A DNA stretch of 42,477 nucleotides from an uncultured Hungatella sp. (GTDB lineage Bacteria; Bacillota; Clostridia; Lachnospirales; Lachnospiraceae). Of this stretch, positions 24,307 to 32,581 are shown in pieces. The notes under the pieces are model-generated. The model was not told the origin of the DNA. It worked only from the letters and a program-made list of their open reading frames with translations, and ran no database searches. The stretch spans positions 1 to 42,477 of the forward strand of contig CAJUPP010000025.1 in the NCBI GenBank assembly GCA_910588325.1, read 5' to 3'. Each line of letters starts with the position of its first letter. Positions within the stretch are counted from its first letter, which is position 1. A program made the translations under genes and the position numbers.

Positions 24307-24336
24307 TATGAACGGATGATTTTGTGTCATGAACGT
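24307..24336 (-). promoter_or_regulatory. Paired LytTR-type binding site
   Basis: Two near-identical 9-mers on the minus strand, ACGTTCATG (24328-24336) and CCGTTCATA (24307-24315), separated by exactly 12 bp. This 21-bp period is the classic arrangement for AgrA/LytTR regulators. An AT-rich TATATA at about 24291-24296 could serve as -10. The distal site abuts the miaA stop codon. Confidence 0.8.
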
Positions 24337-25272
24337 CTACTGTATCACCACTTCCGAAAGTACATGTTCCAATACCTTCTCCCTGTCATTGCCAAACTCC
24401 CACAGATTCAGCCACCGGACATCCCTCTCCCGTTTGAACCAGGTAAGCTGCCGTTTGGCAAAATGCCTGGTATCTCTCTTCATAATATAAATGGCTTCCT
24501 CCAGGCTGTAAGTCCCTTCCAGATAATCTAAAATTTCTTTGTATCCCAGGCCCTGCATGGATACCATATTCCTGGTACACCCCATAGCAGCCAGCTTTTT
24601 CACTTCCTCCACCAGACCATCCTCTATCATCTGGTCTACCCGTTTGTCAATCCTCTCGTAGAGAAGTTGTCTGTCCATATTTAAGACATAATAGAACAGA
24701 TCATAAGGCGACTGTTTCTGCCGTTGTGCCTGGTTATGCTCTGAAATCCTGGTTCCTGTCTGTCTGTAAAATTCAATGGCGCGGATGACTCTCTTTTGGT
24801 TGTTGGCATGAATCTGCTCTGCAGAAACCGGATCCACTTCTTTAAGCATCTGATGAAGATATTCCACTCCCTTCTCTTTAGCTGTCTGTTCCAGTTCTCT
24901 GCGCAAAGAACTATCATCTTCACTTTCCGTAAAATCAATATCATAGGCCAAAGCCTGAATATAAAATCCGGTGCCTCCCACCACAATGGGAACACGCCCC
25001 CGTTCATAGATTCCCTCCAGCGCTTCTTTTGCCATCTTCTGGAAGATTACCACATGAAACTCCTTTGTAGGTTCCAGCACATCAATCAAATGATGAGGAA
25101 TACCAGCCATCTCTTCCTTTGTTATCTTGGCAGAGCCGATATCCATGTGACGATAAACCTGCATGGAATCCGCACTGATAATCTCTCCATTTAGTGCTTT
25201 GGCAAGCCGGATAGAAAGGCCGGTTTTTCCTGCTGCCGTAGGTCCGGTCAACACGATAAGGGGGTGAGACAT
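24337..25272 (-). CDS. miaA: tRNA dimethylallyltransferase MiaA
   Basis: A 311-aa enzyme that transfers a dimethylallyl group to N6 of A37 in tRNAs reading UNN codons. The ATG at 25272 has AGGAGGAGG upstream. It has the P-loop GPTAAGKTGLSIRLA, ISADSMQVYRHMDIGSAK, DVLEPTKEF, VGGTGFYIQAL, RVIRAIEF and the C-terminal RDTRHFAKRQLTWFKRE. Length is normal. Its product is the substrate of MiaB, encoded 5 kb upstream on the same strand. The N-terminal coding part is overlapped in another frame by a MazG-like remnant. Confidence 0.97.
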   Translation of the reverse strand: MSHPLIVLTGPTAAGKTGLSIRLAKALNGEIISADSMQVYRHMDIGSAKITKEEMAGIPHHLIDVLEPTKEFHVVIFQKMAKEALEGIYERGRVPIVVGGTGFYIQALAYDIDFTESEDDSSLRRELEQTAKEKGVEYLHQMLKEVDPVSAEQIHANNQKRVIRAIEFYRQTGTRISEHNQAQRQKQSPYDLFYYVLNMDRQLLYERIDKRVDQMIEDGLVEEVKKLAAMGCTRNMVSMQGLGYKEILDYLEGTYSLEEAIYIMKRDTRHFAKRQLTWFKRERDVRWLNLWEFGNDREKVLEHVLSEVVIQ

Positions 25273-25397
25273 GTCAGACCTCCTCCTACCAATAGCTCCC
25301 GCCCCAGCTGCAAAGACAGGGGCCCCCATTTCTCCAGATATTTTTCGCGAAGCTGTCTCTGCATCTTCTGCATAGTATCAAAATCAAAGGTTCCCAT
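25248..25397 (-). pseudogene. Truncated MazG-like N-terminus between mutL and miaA
   Basis: A 49-codon frame starting at an ATG with AGGAAG upstream, 20 nt after mutL. The sequence FDFDTMQKMQRQLREKY followed by KWGPLSLQLGRELL resembles the start of MazG-like nucleotide pyrophosphohydrolases of Lachnospiraceae (pattern FKTMKEMQKELQEKY...KW.P), recalled from memory. It ends 25 nt inside miaA in a different frame, so all the metal-binding helices are missing. It is either a deletion remnant or a short translated coupler for miaA. Confidence is limited because the match is short. Confidence 0.4.
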
Positions 25398-25416
25398 TCC
25401 GTTTTTCTTCCTTTCA

Positions 25417-27522
25417 TCACACAATCCGCTTAAACTTCTTTTCCAGTTCATATTTGCTCATGGATATGATCGTCGGACGGCCATGAGGACAGGCATAAGG
25501 ATTCTCAAGCTCCAGAAGCTGGTCAATGAGATGGTTGGCCTCTGCGTCGGACATTTTATGATTTCCCTTCACCGCCGCCTTGCAGGACATGCTGGCTACC
25601 TTTTCATAGATCATATCCGGACTTCCCTTTAAAATATCATCCGACAGATTATCCAGCATTTCCATGAGAAGATCCTTTTTCGCTATGGAAAACAGATTGT
25701 CCGGAACAGCCCGGACAGCATAATCTCTGCCGCCGAAGGACTCAATTTCGAACCCTATCTCCGTAAAATAGTTCTTATATTTTTCCAAAAGGATCTGTTC
25801 CTCGCTGCTTAATGTCAGAATAATGGGAGGGCTTACGATCTGGGAAGTAAATTCCCTGGTCTTTAAAGAAGCCATGGTCTTTTCATATAAAACTTTTTCG
25901 TGGGCGGCATGCTGGTCGATAATATACAGATGATTGTCAAACTCCACCAGCCAGTACGTATCAAACAGCTGTCCAATCAGCTTGTGGCGAAGACGGCTCC
26001 CAGGTTCCAAAAGCTTCTCTTCAAACAAATCCAGCTGCTTTGGCTTTTCCTCTTTTTTTTCTGCCTGTTCCAGTTCTTTTAAAAAATCAACCTTTTCCGT
26101 TATTCTCTGCTCTCCAAAACTTCCAGGCTTCTCTTCTCTTTTTATTCCCTCCGGCTTTTGATTCTCTGCCTTTCGTACATTGTCTGTCTTCTCTCTTTCC
26201 TTCCGTTCAGCAGCTCTTGCCTCTTCTCCCCAGGAATTTCTGCTCTCCGCAATCATTCCATAAATCGGCCTCATCCCATAGCCGGATTGTTCTTCACCAC
26301 TGGCATCTGGCTGACCGCTAACCTTCTGCTGACCTCCATCTCTTTCCTGATTTTCTGGTTTCCGGCATATTTCCTGAACCGTCTGCTTCTCTCCCCACCC
26401 CTCATGTTTCTTTTTTCCTTCATACTCCTGTCTTCGCTTTACTTCAAAGGGCTCCGGATGGGGAGCCTGACTCTCCTCTCTCCGTTCCCTCAGCAAATCC
26501 TCCTTTTCTTCCAAGCTGACCTGCACAATCAGCTCCTTCTCTGCCAAAGCATCGCTTACTGCATGATAAATCATCCGGTAGATCCGTTCCTCATCCCGAA
26601 ATCTTAATTCCATCTTCGTGGGATGCACATTGACATCCAGATACTCCGGCTCCACCGTCAGATGCAAAAGCACAAAAGGATATTTATGCTGCATCATATA
26701 AGGCCTGTACGCCTCCTCAATAGCCTTAGCCACCAGCCCGCTGCGAACATATCTTCCATTGATATAATAGTTCTCAAAATTCCGGTTGCTCCTTGCTATG
26801 ACCGGCTTTCCTGCAAATCCCCGAATCTGCAGAATCTCCTCTTCACACTCCACAGGAAGCAAGTTGGCCGCAATCTCCCTGCCAAACACCGTATAAATAA
26901 TATCCTTCAGATTATGATTTCCCGAGGTATGCAGCTTATTCTGATTATTCTGAATAAACCGAATCGAAATATCCGGATGGGACATGGCGATTTTCTCCAC
27001 CAAAGCCGCCACATGGGCCCCTTCCGTCTGAGCCGTCTTCAAAAACTTCTGTCTGACCGGCGTATTATAAAACAGATTTCTCACCAGAAATGTAGTCCCG
27101 TCCGGCGCCCCGATCTCTTCCATAGACCGTTCCTTCCCACCCTCGATCTGATATCTGACTCCCGAAATCTGTTCCGACGTCTTGGTAATCAATTCCACCT
27201 GCGCCACCGCCGCAATACTGGACAGTGCCTCCCCCCTAAACCCCAGAGAAGCCACCGTAAACAGATCCTCCGCCGAAGAAATCTTACTGGTAGAATGACG
27301 CAGAAAAGCCGTAGGAACCTCCTCCTTAGCAATCCCCCCGCCGTTGTCCGTCACCCTGATAAAAGAAATCCCTCCATCCCGAATCTCCACCGTCACCGCC
27401 GTCGCCCTGGCATCAATGGCATTCTCCAGCAATTCCTTCACCACAGAAGCCGGCCTCTCAATCACTTCCCCGGCTGCAATCTTATTGATGGTATTCTGAT
27501 CCAAAACCGTAATATGTGCCAT
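25417..27522 (-). CDS. mutL: DNA mismatch repair protein MutL
   Basis: A 701-aa MutL with ATPase and endonuclease parts. The N-terminal GHKL domain (about 1-330) shows KIAAGEVIERPASVVKEL, DNGGGI, FRGEALSSIAAV and NVHPTKMELRF. Residues about 340-510 are a Lys/Glu/Gln-rich linker. The C-terminal domain has the metal/nuclease motif DQHAAHEKVLYE, typical of MutL from bacteria without MutH, plus ACPHGRP near the end. It nicks the new strand after MutS recognition. AGGGGG lies 5 nt before the ATG. It sits 112 nt after mutS and 20 nt before the MazG-like remnant, in a likely single operon. Confidence 0.98.
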   Translation of the reverse strand: MAHITVLDQNTINKIAAGEVIERPASVVKELLENAIDARATAVTVEIRDGGISFIRVTDNGGGIAKEEVPTAFLRHSTSKISSAEDLFTVASLGFRGEALSSIAAVAQVELITKTSEQISGVRYQIEGGKERSMEEIGAPDGTTFLVRNLFYNTPVRQKFLKTAQTEGAHVAALVEKIAMSHPDISIRFIQNNQNKLHTSGNHNLKDIIYTVFGREIAANLLPVECEEEILQIRGFAGKPVIARSNRNFENYYINGRYVRSGLVAKAIEEAYRPYMMQHKYPFVLLHLTVEPEYLDVNVHPTKMELRFRDEERIYRMIYHAVSDALAEKELIVQVSLEEKEDLLRERREESQAPHPEPFEVKRRQEYEGKKKHEGWGEKQTVQEICRKPENQERDGGQQKVSGQPDASGEEQSGYGMRPIYGMIAESRNSWGEEARAAERKEREKTDNVRKAENQKPEGIKREEKPGSFGEQRITEKVDFLKELEQAEKKEEKPKQLDLFEEKLLEPGSRLRHKLIGQLFDTYWLVEFDNHLYIIDQHAAHEKVLYEKTMASLKTREFTSQIVSPPIILTLSSEEQILLEKYKNYFTEIGFEIESFGGRDYAVRAVPDNLFSIAKKDLLMEMLDNLSDDILKGSPDMIYEKVASMSCKAAVKGNHKMSDAEANHLIDQLLELENPYACPHGRPTIISMSKYELEKKFKRIV

Positions 27523-27634
27523 TCTTTCCCCCTGCAGTTCTTATCCTCTCTCACATAAGCATCTTCCATTTTTCACCCATAGCGACAACATAGCTTCCGG
27601 TAAGACCCCAAAACCTGCAAGCTTACAAACAGTC

Positions 27635-30289
27635 TCACCACCGATTCTTCAACTTACTCTGCAGCCTGCTTAAAATATTCAGCGCCTCCACCGGCGTAAT
27701 CTCATTAACCTGAACCTCTTCTAGCTCCTTGATAATATCCTCATTCCTTACCGTATCAAAAATCGTCATCTGATTCAAATCCACCTCATCCGGCTTTGTC
27801 ACCGTCCTCCTCTGTGTCACATTGGAAGAAGCCTCCGCAATCTCCCTGGCCCTGGCAGTAATATCCGCACTGCTTAACTCCTCCACCAGCTCTTTCGCCC
27901 TTACAATCACCGGTTCCGGCACCCCCGCCAGTTTGGCAACCTGAATCCCATAACTTTTATCCGCTCCGCCCTTCACGATTTTCCTCAGGAACACAATATC
28001 ATCGCCCTGCTCCTTCACCGCAATACAGTAGTTGGTAACCCCGCTCATGGTCCCTTCCAGTTCTGTCAGCTCATGATAATGGGTGGCAAACAATGTCTTA
28101 GCCCCCAAAACTTTTGTATTGCTGATATACTCCGCCACCGCCCAGGCAATACTGAGCCCGTCAAAAGTACTGGTCCCCCGGCCAATTTCATCCAAAATAA
28201 TCAGACTGCTTCTGGTGGCATTGCGAAGAATATTGGCCACCTCCGTCATCTCCACCATAAAAGTACTCTGACCGGACGCCAGATCGTCAGAAGCCCCTAC
28301 CCTGGTAAAAATCCGATCGCACACACCGATATCTGCCTCATCCGCAGGCACAAAGCTTCCCACCTGGGCCATCAAAACAATCAGCGCCGTCTGCCGCATA
28401 TAAGTAGACTTTCCCGCCATGTTCGGACCGGTAATTATGGAAATCCGGTTTTTATTATTGTCCAAAACCGTGTCATTGGCCACAAACAGATCATCCCTCA
28501 GCATCAGTTCCACCACCGGATGACGTCCGTTTTTAATATGGATACTCCCTTTCTCGTTGATCTTAGGCTTTACATAATTATTTCTGGTAGCCACCAAAGA
28601 CAGGGCACAGAACACATCCAGACCCGCAATGGCCTTGGCCGTAGTCTGAATCCTTCCGACCTCCGCCCCGATCCGGTCCCTCACCTGACAGAACAGCTCA
28701 TATTCCAGGGAAAACAGCTTGTCCTCCGCGCCTAAGATCACATCCTCCAATTCCTTTAATTCCGGCGTGGTATAGCGCTCCGCATTGGCCAAAGTCTGTT
28801 TCCTGACAAAATAATCCGGCACCAGATCCTTAAAGGAATTGGTTACCTCCAGATAATACCCAAATACCTTGTTAAATTTAATCTTTAAATTCTTAATCCC
28901 TGTCTTATCCCGCTCCCTGGCCTCCAGTTCTGCCAGCCAGGTAGTTCCTTCCGTCTTGGCATGGCGCAGTTTGTCCGTCTCTTCGTGATATCCGTCTTTA
29001 ATCATACCGCCCTCTCTGGTAAGGACAGGCGGATCATCCACAATGGCATCCTCAATCAGCTGCCACAGATCCTCAAGAGGGTCTAAGTCCTCCCAAATTC
29101 CTTTCAACAGAGGGCTGTTAAATTCCTCCAGAACCTGTTTGATATGCGGCAGCATTTCCAGAGAATTGCGGAATGCAATTAAGTCTCTGGGATTGGCGGA
29201 TCGATAACTGATACGCCCGATCAGCCGCTCCAGATCATACACCGGATTCAGATACTCCCTCAGCTCTTCTCTGGATATGTAACTCATATTCAGTTCTTCT
29301 ATCGCATTTTGTCTGGCTAAAATCTCTCCTTTGTGGATCAGCGGCTGCTCAATAAAATTTCTCATGAGCCTGGCGCCCATGGCCGTTTTCGTTTTGTCCA
29401 GCACCCATAAAAGAGAACCTCTTCTCTGCTTCTCCCTGAGGGTTTCCACCAGCTCCAGATTCTTTCTGGTTGAGGTATCAATCACCATAAACTGCCCGGT
29501 CGTATATGGTGTGATGGTGACAATGTGAGACAGGGAATTTTTCTGAGTCTGGTACAGATATTCCATCACCGCCCCCGAGGCAATCACACCGGCATCGTAA
29601 TCGCCCAACCCCAGCCCGTCTAAACTGTTTACTTTGAAATGCTCCTTCAGCACTTTTCTGCAGGAATCATCGGAAAAATAATGATTGTCCAGAGAAGAAA
29701 TGGCCACATGGTAACGGTTTTTCAAATCCTCCAGATCCACGTTGGACATATAAAAGGCCTCATTGCAGATAATCTCCGACGGTGTAAACTTAAAAATCTC
29801 ATCCAGAAGACTTCTTTCGCCTTCCACCTCTGTCACCAGGTAGTCGCCTGTGGTAATATCACAGATAGAAACGCCAAAGATGTCCCCTATGTACACGATT
29901 CCCATAAGGAAATTATTCTTCTTCTCATCCAGTGCCTGGCTGCTGGTGATCGTTCCCGGCGTCACCACCCGGATGACCTCCCGTTTCACCAGCCCCTTGG
30001 CCAGCTTCGGATCCTCCATCTGCTCGGCGATGGCAACTTTGTATCCCTTCTGCACCAGTTTGTACAGGTAGGAATCCACAGCATGATAAGGGACTCCGCA
30101 CATGGGAGCCCGTTCTTCCAGCCCGCATTCCTTCCCGGTCAGCGTAATCTCCAATTCCCTGGATGCCGTCAACGCATCCTCAAAAAACATCTCATAAAAA
30201 TCTCCAAGCCTGTAAAACAAAATACAGTCCGGATACTGCTTTTTCGTCTCCAGATAGTGGGTCATCATCGGTGATAATCCTGTTGCCAC
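27635..30289 (-). CDS. mutS: DNA mismatch repair protein MutS
   Basis: An 884-aa MutS1. It appears to begin at a GTG (30289) with AGAGAGG 8 nt upstream; tandem ATGs lie seven codons later. Domain I contains the mismatch-reading Phe-x-Glu in LGDFYEMF. Connector, lever and clamp domains follow, then the C-terminal ATPase with Walker A TGPNMAGKSTYMRQ, the ST motif ASDDLASGQSTFMVEM, Walker B LIILDEIGRGTSTFDG and FATHYHELTEL. The C-terminal tail carries the helix-rich dimerisation region. It recognises mismatches and recruits MutL. miaB ends 40 nt upstream. Confidence 0.98.
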   Translation of the reverse strand: MATGLSPMMTHYLETKKQYPDCILFYRLGDFYEMFFEDALTASRELEITLTGKECGLEERAPMCGVPYHAVDSYLYKLVQKGYKVAIAEQMEDPKLAKGLVKREVIRVVTPGTITSSQALDEKKNNFLMGIVYIGDIFGVSICDITTGDYLVTEVEGERSLLDEIFKFTPSEIICNEAFYMSNVDLEDLKNRYHVAISSLDNHYFSDDSCRKVLKEHFKVNSLDGLGLGDYDAGVIASGAVMEYLYQTQKNSLSHIVTITPYTTGQFMVIDTSTRKNLELVETLREKQRRGSLLWVLDKTKTAMGARLMRNFIEQPLIHKGEILARQNAIEELNMSYISREELREYLNPVYDLERLIGRISYRSANPRDLIAFRNSLEMLPHIKQVLEEFNSPLLKGIWEDLDPLEDLWQLIEDAIVDDPPVLTREGGMIKDGYHEETDKLRHAKTEGTTWLAELEARERDKTGIKNLKIKFNKVFGYYLEVTNSFKDLVPDYFVRKQTLANAERYTTPELKELEDVILGAEDKLFSLEYELFCQVRDRIGAEVGRIQTTAKAIAGLDVFCALSLVATRNNYVKPKINEKGSIHIKNGRHPVVELMLRDDLFVANDTVLDNNKNRISIITGPNMAGKSTYMRQTALIVLMAQVGSFVPADEADIGVCDRIFTRVGASDDLASGQSTFMVEMTEVANILRNATRSSLIILDEIGRGTSTFDGLSIAWAVAEYISNTKVLGAKTLFATHYHELTELEGTMSGVTNYCIAVKEQGDDIVFLRKIVKGGADKSYGIQVAKLAGVPEPVIVRAKELVEELSSADITARAREIAEASSNVTQRRTVTKPDEVDLNQMTIFDTVRNEDIIKELEEVQVNEITPVEALNILSRLQSKLKNRW

Positions 30290-30329
30290 ATTGGTAACCT
30301 CTCTTTTCCTCGTATGTTAAATGAGGGGA

Positions 30330-31784
30330 CTAACATTCCAGCCGTCCCATATAGTAAAATCCCTTTGATTCTTCCAGATACACATCCACAATCTTCCCCA
30401 CGAGAGAAGGATCTCCTGGAAAATGAACGATGGTATTATTACCCAGTCGTCCAGTCAGATATCCTTCTGCATGGTCATCCGGTTCCTCCACCAGCACTTT
30501 CTGGGTCGTGTGAAGATGACGCCCGCATACTTTCGCGGAAATTCTCTGAACCTCTGCCAAAAGCCGGTCAAACCGGTCCTTTACAATATCCTCCGGCACC
30601 TGATTCTCCATCTTGGCAGCCAGGGTTCCCGTTCTCCTGGAATAAATAAAGGTAAATGCACTGTCAAATCCCACTGTTTGCACGACATCCAACGTCTCCT
30701 GAAAGTCCTCTTCCGTCTCTCCTGGAAACCCTACGATAATATCCGTAGTCAAAGAAATATCCGGTACGGCACAGCGTATTTTTTCCACCAGCTCTAAATA
30801 CTGTTCCTTTGTGTATCTGCGGTTCATCTCTCTCAAAATTCTGGTGCTCCCTGACTGAAGGGGCAGATGCAGATGAGGACAAACTTTCGGCAGCGTCCTC
30901 ATTGCCTCTATCAGTTCCTCTGACAAATCCTTGGGGTGGGAGGTCATAAATCGAATTCTCTCAATCCCCTCAATCTTTGAAACCTGCTTAAGCAGCTGGG
31001 CAAAAGAGACAGGATTCTTAAGATTCTTTCCATAGGAATTCACATTTTGCCCAAGAAGCATAATCTCCACCACACCATCATCCGCAAGCCTTCGGACTTC
31101 TTCTAAAATGTCCTTTGGACTGCGGCTCCGCTCCCGCCCTCGCACATAGGGAACAATACAATAACTGCAGAAATTGTTGCAGCCAAACATGATATTTACC
31201 CCTGATTTAAAAGGATATTTCCGTTCCGAAGGCAGTTCTTCCACAATTCGGTCCGTGCCCTCCCATACGTCCACCACCATCTTCTGCTGTTCAAACCTTT
31301 TGACAATCAGCTCCGCCAGCTTAAAAATGTTATGAGTGCCAAAAATAATGTCTACAAAGCGGTAACTTTTCTTCAGTTTCTCAACCACTTCCTGTTCCTG
31401 CATCATGCATCCGCACAGGGCGATCAGCATATCAGGATTCTTCTTTTTTATGGTATTCAGATATCCAAGCCGGCCATATACCCTTAAATTGGCATTTTCC
31501 CGAACCGTACATGTATTATAAAGGACAAAATCTGCATGCTCGTCCTCTGTTTCTTCATACCCTATCTGCTCTAAAATCCCCAGCAGCTTCTCTGAATCCC
31601 TGGCATTCATCTGACAGCCGAAGGATGTCAAGCTAAACGTCAGCGGACGCCCCATTTCTTCGGACTTCTTCTTCACGATCTCCTGGCATTTCTTCATAAA
31701 ATAATATTGTCTTTCCGGTTCTTCTGTGGGCGGCTGCTTTGTTAAGTCCTGCGCTTCCATTCTTAATCTATATTCGTCGTTCAT
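30330..31784 (-). CDS. miaB: tRNA-2-methylthio-N6-dimethylallyladenosine synthase MiaB
   Basis: A 484-aa radical SAM methylthiotransferase. The ATG at 31784 has AAAGGAA 11 nt upstream and lies downstream of the predicted promoter; a longer frame starting 111 nt earlier would precede the promoter. Domains: UPF0004 with three Cys for the auxiliary cluster (SFGCQMNARDS, YNTCTVREN, CGCMMQ), the radical SAM core with CNNFCSYCIVPYVRGRE, and the C-terminal TRAM domain. It converts i6A37, made by MiaA, to ms2i6A37. It leads the miaB-mutS-mutL-miaA cluster. Confidence 0.97.
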   Translation of the reverse strand: MNDEYRLRMEAQDLTKQPPTEEPERQYYFMKKCQEIVKKKSEEMGRPLTFSLTSFGCQMNARDSEKLLGILEQIGYEETEDEHADFVLYNTCTVRENANLRVYGRLGYLNTIKKKNPDMLIALCGCMMQEQEVVEKLKKSYRFVDIIFGTHNIFKLAELIVKRFEQQKMVVDVWEGTDRIVEELPSERKYPFKSGVNIMFGCNNFCSYCIVPYVRGRERSRSPKDILEEVRRLADDGVVEIMLLGQNVNSYGKNLKNPVSFAQLLKQVSKIEGIERIRFMTSHPKDLSEELIEAMRTLPKVCPHLHLPLQSGSTRILREMNRRYTKEQYLELVEKIRCAVPDISLTTDIIVGFPGETEEDFQETLDVVQTVGFDSAFTFIYSRRTGTLAAKMENQVPEDIVKDRFDRLLAEVQRISAKVCGRHLHTTQKVLVEEPDDHAEGYLTGRLGNNTIVHFPGDPSLVGKIVDVYLEESKGFYYMGRLEC

Positions 31785-31829
31785 AAAACGATTAAATTCC
31801 TTTCTTTGTAAAAATCCATAACGAAATAT

Positions 31830-31858
31830 ATTATACACGAAATCATCAATTTTTGAAA
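31830..31858 (-). promoter_or_regulatory. Promoter of the miaB-mutSL-miaA cluster
   Basis: -10 TATAAT (31830-31835) with a weak -35 TTTCAA (31853-31858) at 17 bp on the minus strand. The leader to the chosen miaB start is about 40 nt. Confidence 0.6.
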
Positions 31859-31990
31859 GATAAATATCTGGCTTTTGGTAACAACTTTTTATCATTGGAA
31901 GCCAGACAATCGGCCTACCCTCAAATTTCTATCCTTGAAGACTGTATGGCATAATCCTATCCGTATAAGTCATAAATGTCATAAAAACTT

Positions 31991-32488
31991 CTATGGCTCC
32001 ACCCACTCCATCTCTATCACAATTGACGTATCCAGGGAATTCGTTTTCTCTTTCCCCTCCCGCACCACAATCTTTATGATTCTATCCTTTGCCTCCGTCC
32101 CAATTACCTCTCCGTCTGCATCAATTTCATTGTACCCGTCAAACTCCATCCCGCCGTCGATACTTTCCGTTCCCTGTCCATATGCCGGAAGTGCATCCGC
32201 CACATCTTCCACCAAGATTCCTTCTGACGCATTGTAATAATACGGCCCTGCACTTCCCTCTCCGTCTAAAGAAATGTTTCCGTCCAGATACTCCATAATC
32301 GCCGCAGACTTGGCCGCTCTCATATTGGAGATGTCAGCGGCCTCTCTGGCCTCCTCTATTTTGCCTGTAAACATTGGAATCGGTATGGCAACCAAAATCG
32401 CTATAATAGCCACCACGACCAGTATTTCAGCCAGTGTAAACCCCTGATTGTTTCTCTTTTTGTTTTTGGCATTTCTTCTGTCACCCAA
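31991..32488 (-). CDS. Type IV pilin-like protein, TTG start
   Basis: A 166-aa prepilin-like protein. The best start is a TTG at 32486-32488 with GGAGGGG 8 nt upstream. This gives a short basic leader (MGDRRNAKNKKRNNQG) cut before Phe by prepilin peptidase: G|FTLAEILVVVAIIAIL, with Glu at +5. The longer ATG reading adds 25 residues and spoils the leader. The N-terminal hydrophobic helix continues into MFTGKIEEAREAADIS. The globular part is acidic, with repeated Asp/Glu and Tyr (GPYYYNASEG, EFDGYNEIDADG). It is co-oriented with a PilC-type gene 93 nt upstream. It could be a minor pilin or pseudopilin of a secretion or competence apparatus. Confidence 0.88.
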   Translation of the reverse strand: MGDRRNAKNKKRNNQGFTLAEILVVVAIIAILVAIPIPMFTGKIEEAREAADISNMRAAKSAAIMEYLDGNISLDGEGSAGPYYYNASEGILVEDVADALPAYGQGTESIDGGMEFDGYNEIDADGEVIGTEAKDRIIKIVVREGKEKTNSLDTSIVIEMEWVEP

Positions 32489-32581
32489 TGCGCTTTCCCC
32501 TCCATTTACATATCCGCTTTTCTCTTTTCCAATTAGTCCCGTCTGCAATCTGCAAGCAGGCACACAAAACTCTTCTCATTT

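Noticed and set aside
24255..24336. Search for an AgrD-like pheromone precursor near the LytTR regulator
   Set aside because: No short frame with an amphipathic leader, Cys/Ser ring residue and acidic tail was found here or downstream of the kinase.
26623..27558. Long plus-strand open frame (311 codons) inside mutL
   Set aside because: Antisense to the conserved MutL ATPase domain; basic, low-information composition typical of a shadow frame.
28073..28735. Plus-strand open frame of 220 codons inside mutS
   Set aside because: Antisense shadow over the MutS ATPase and clamp region.
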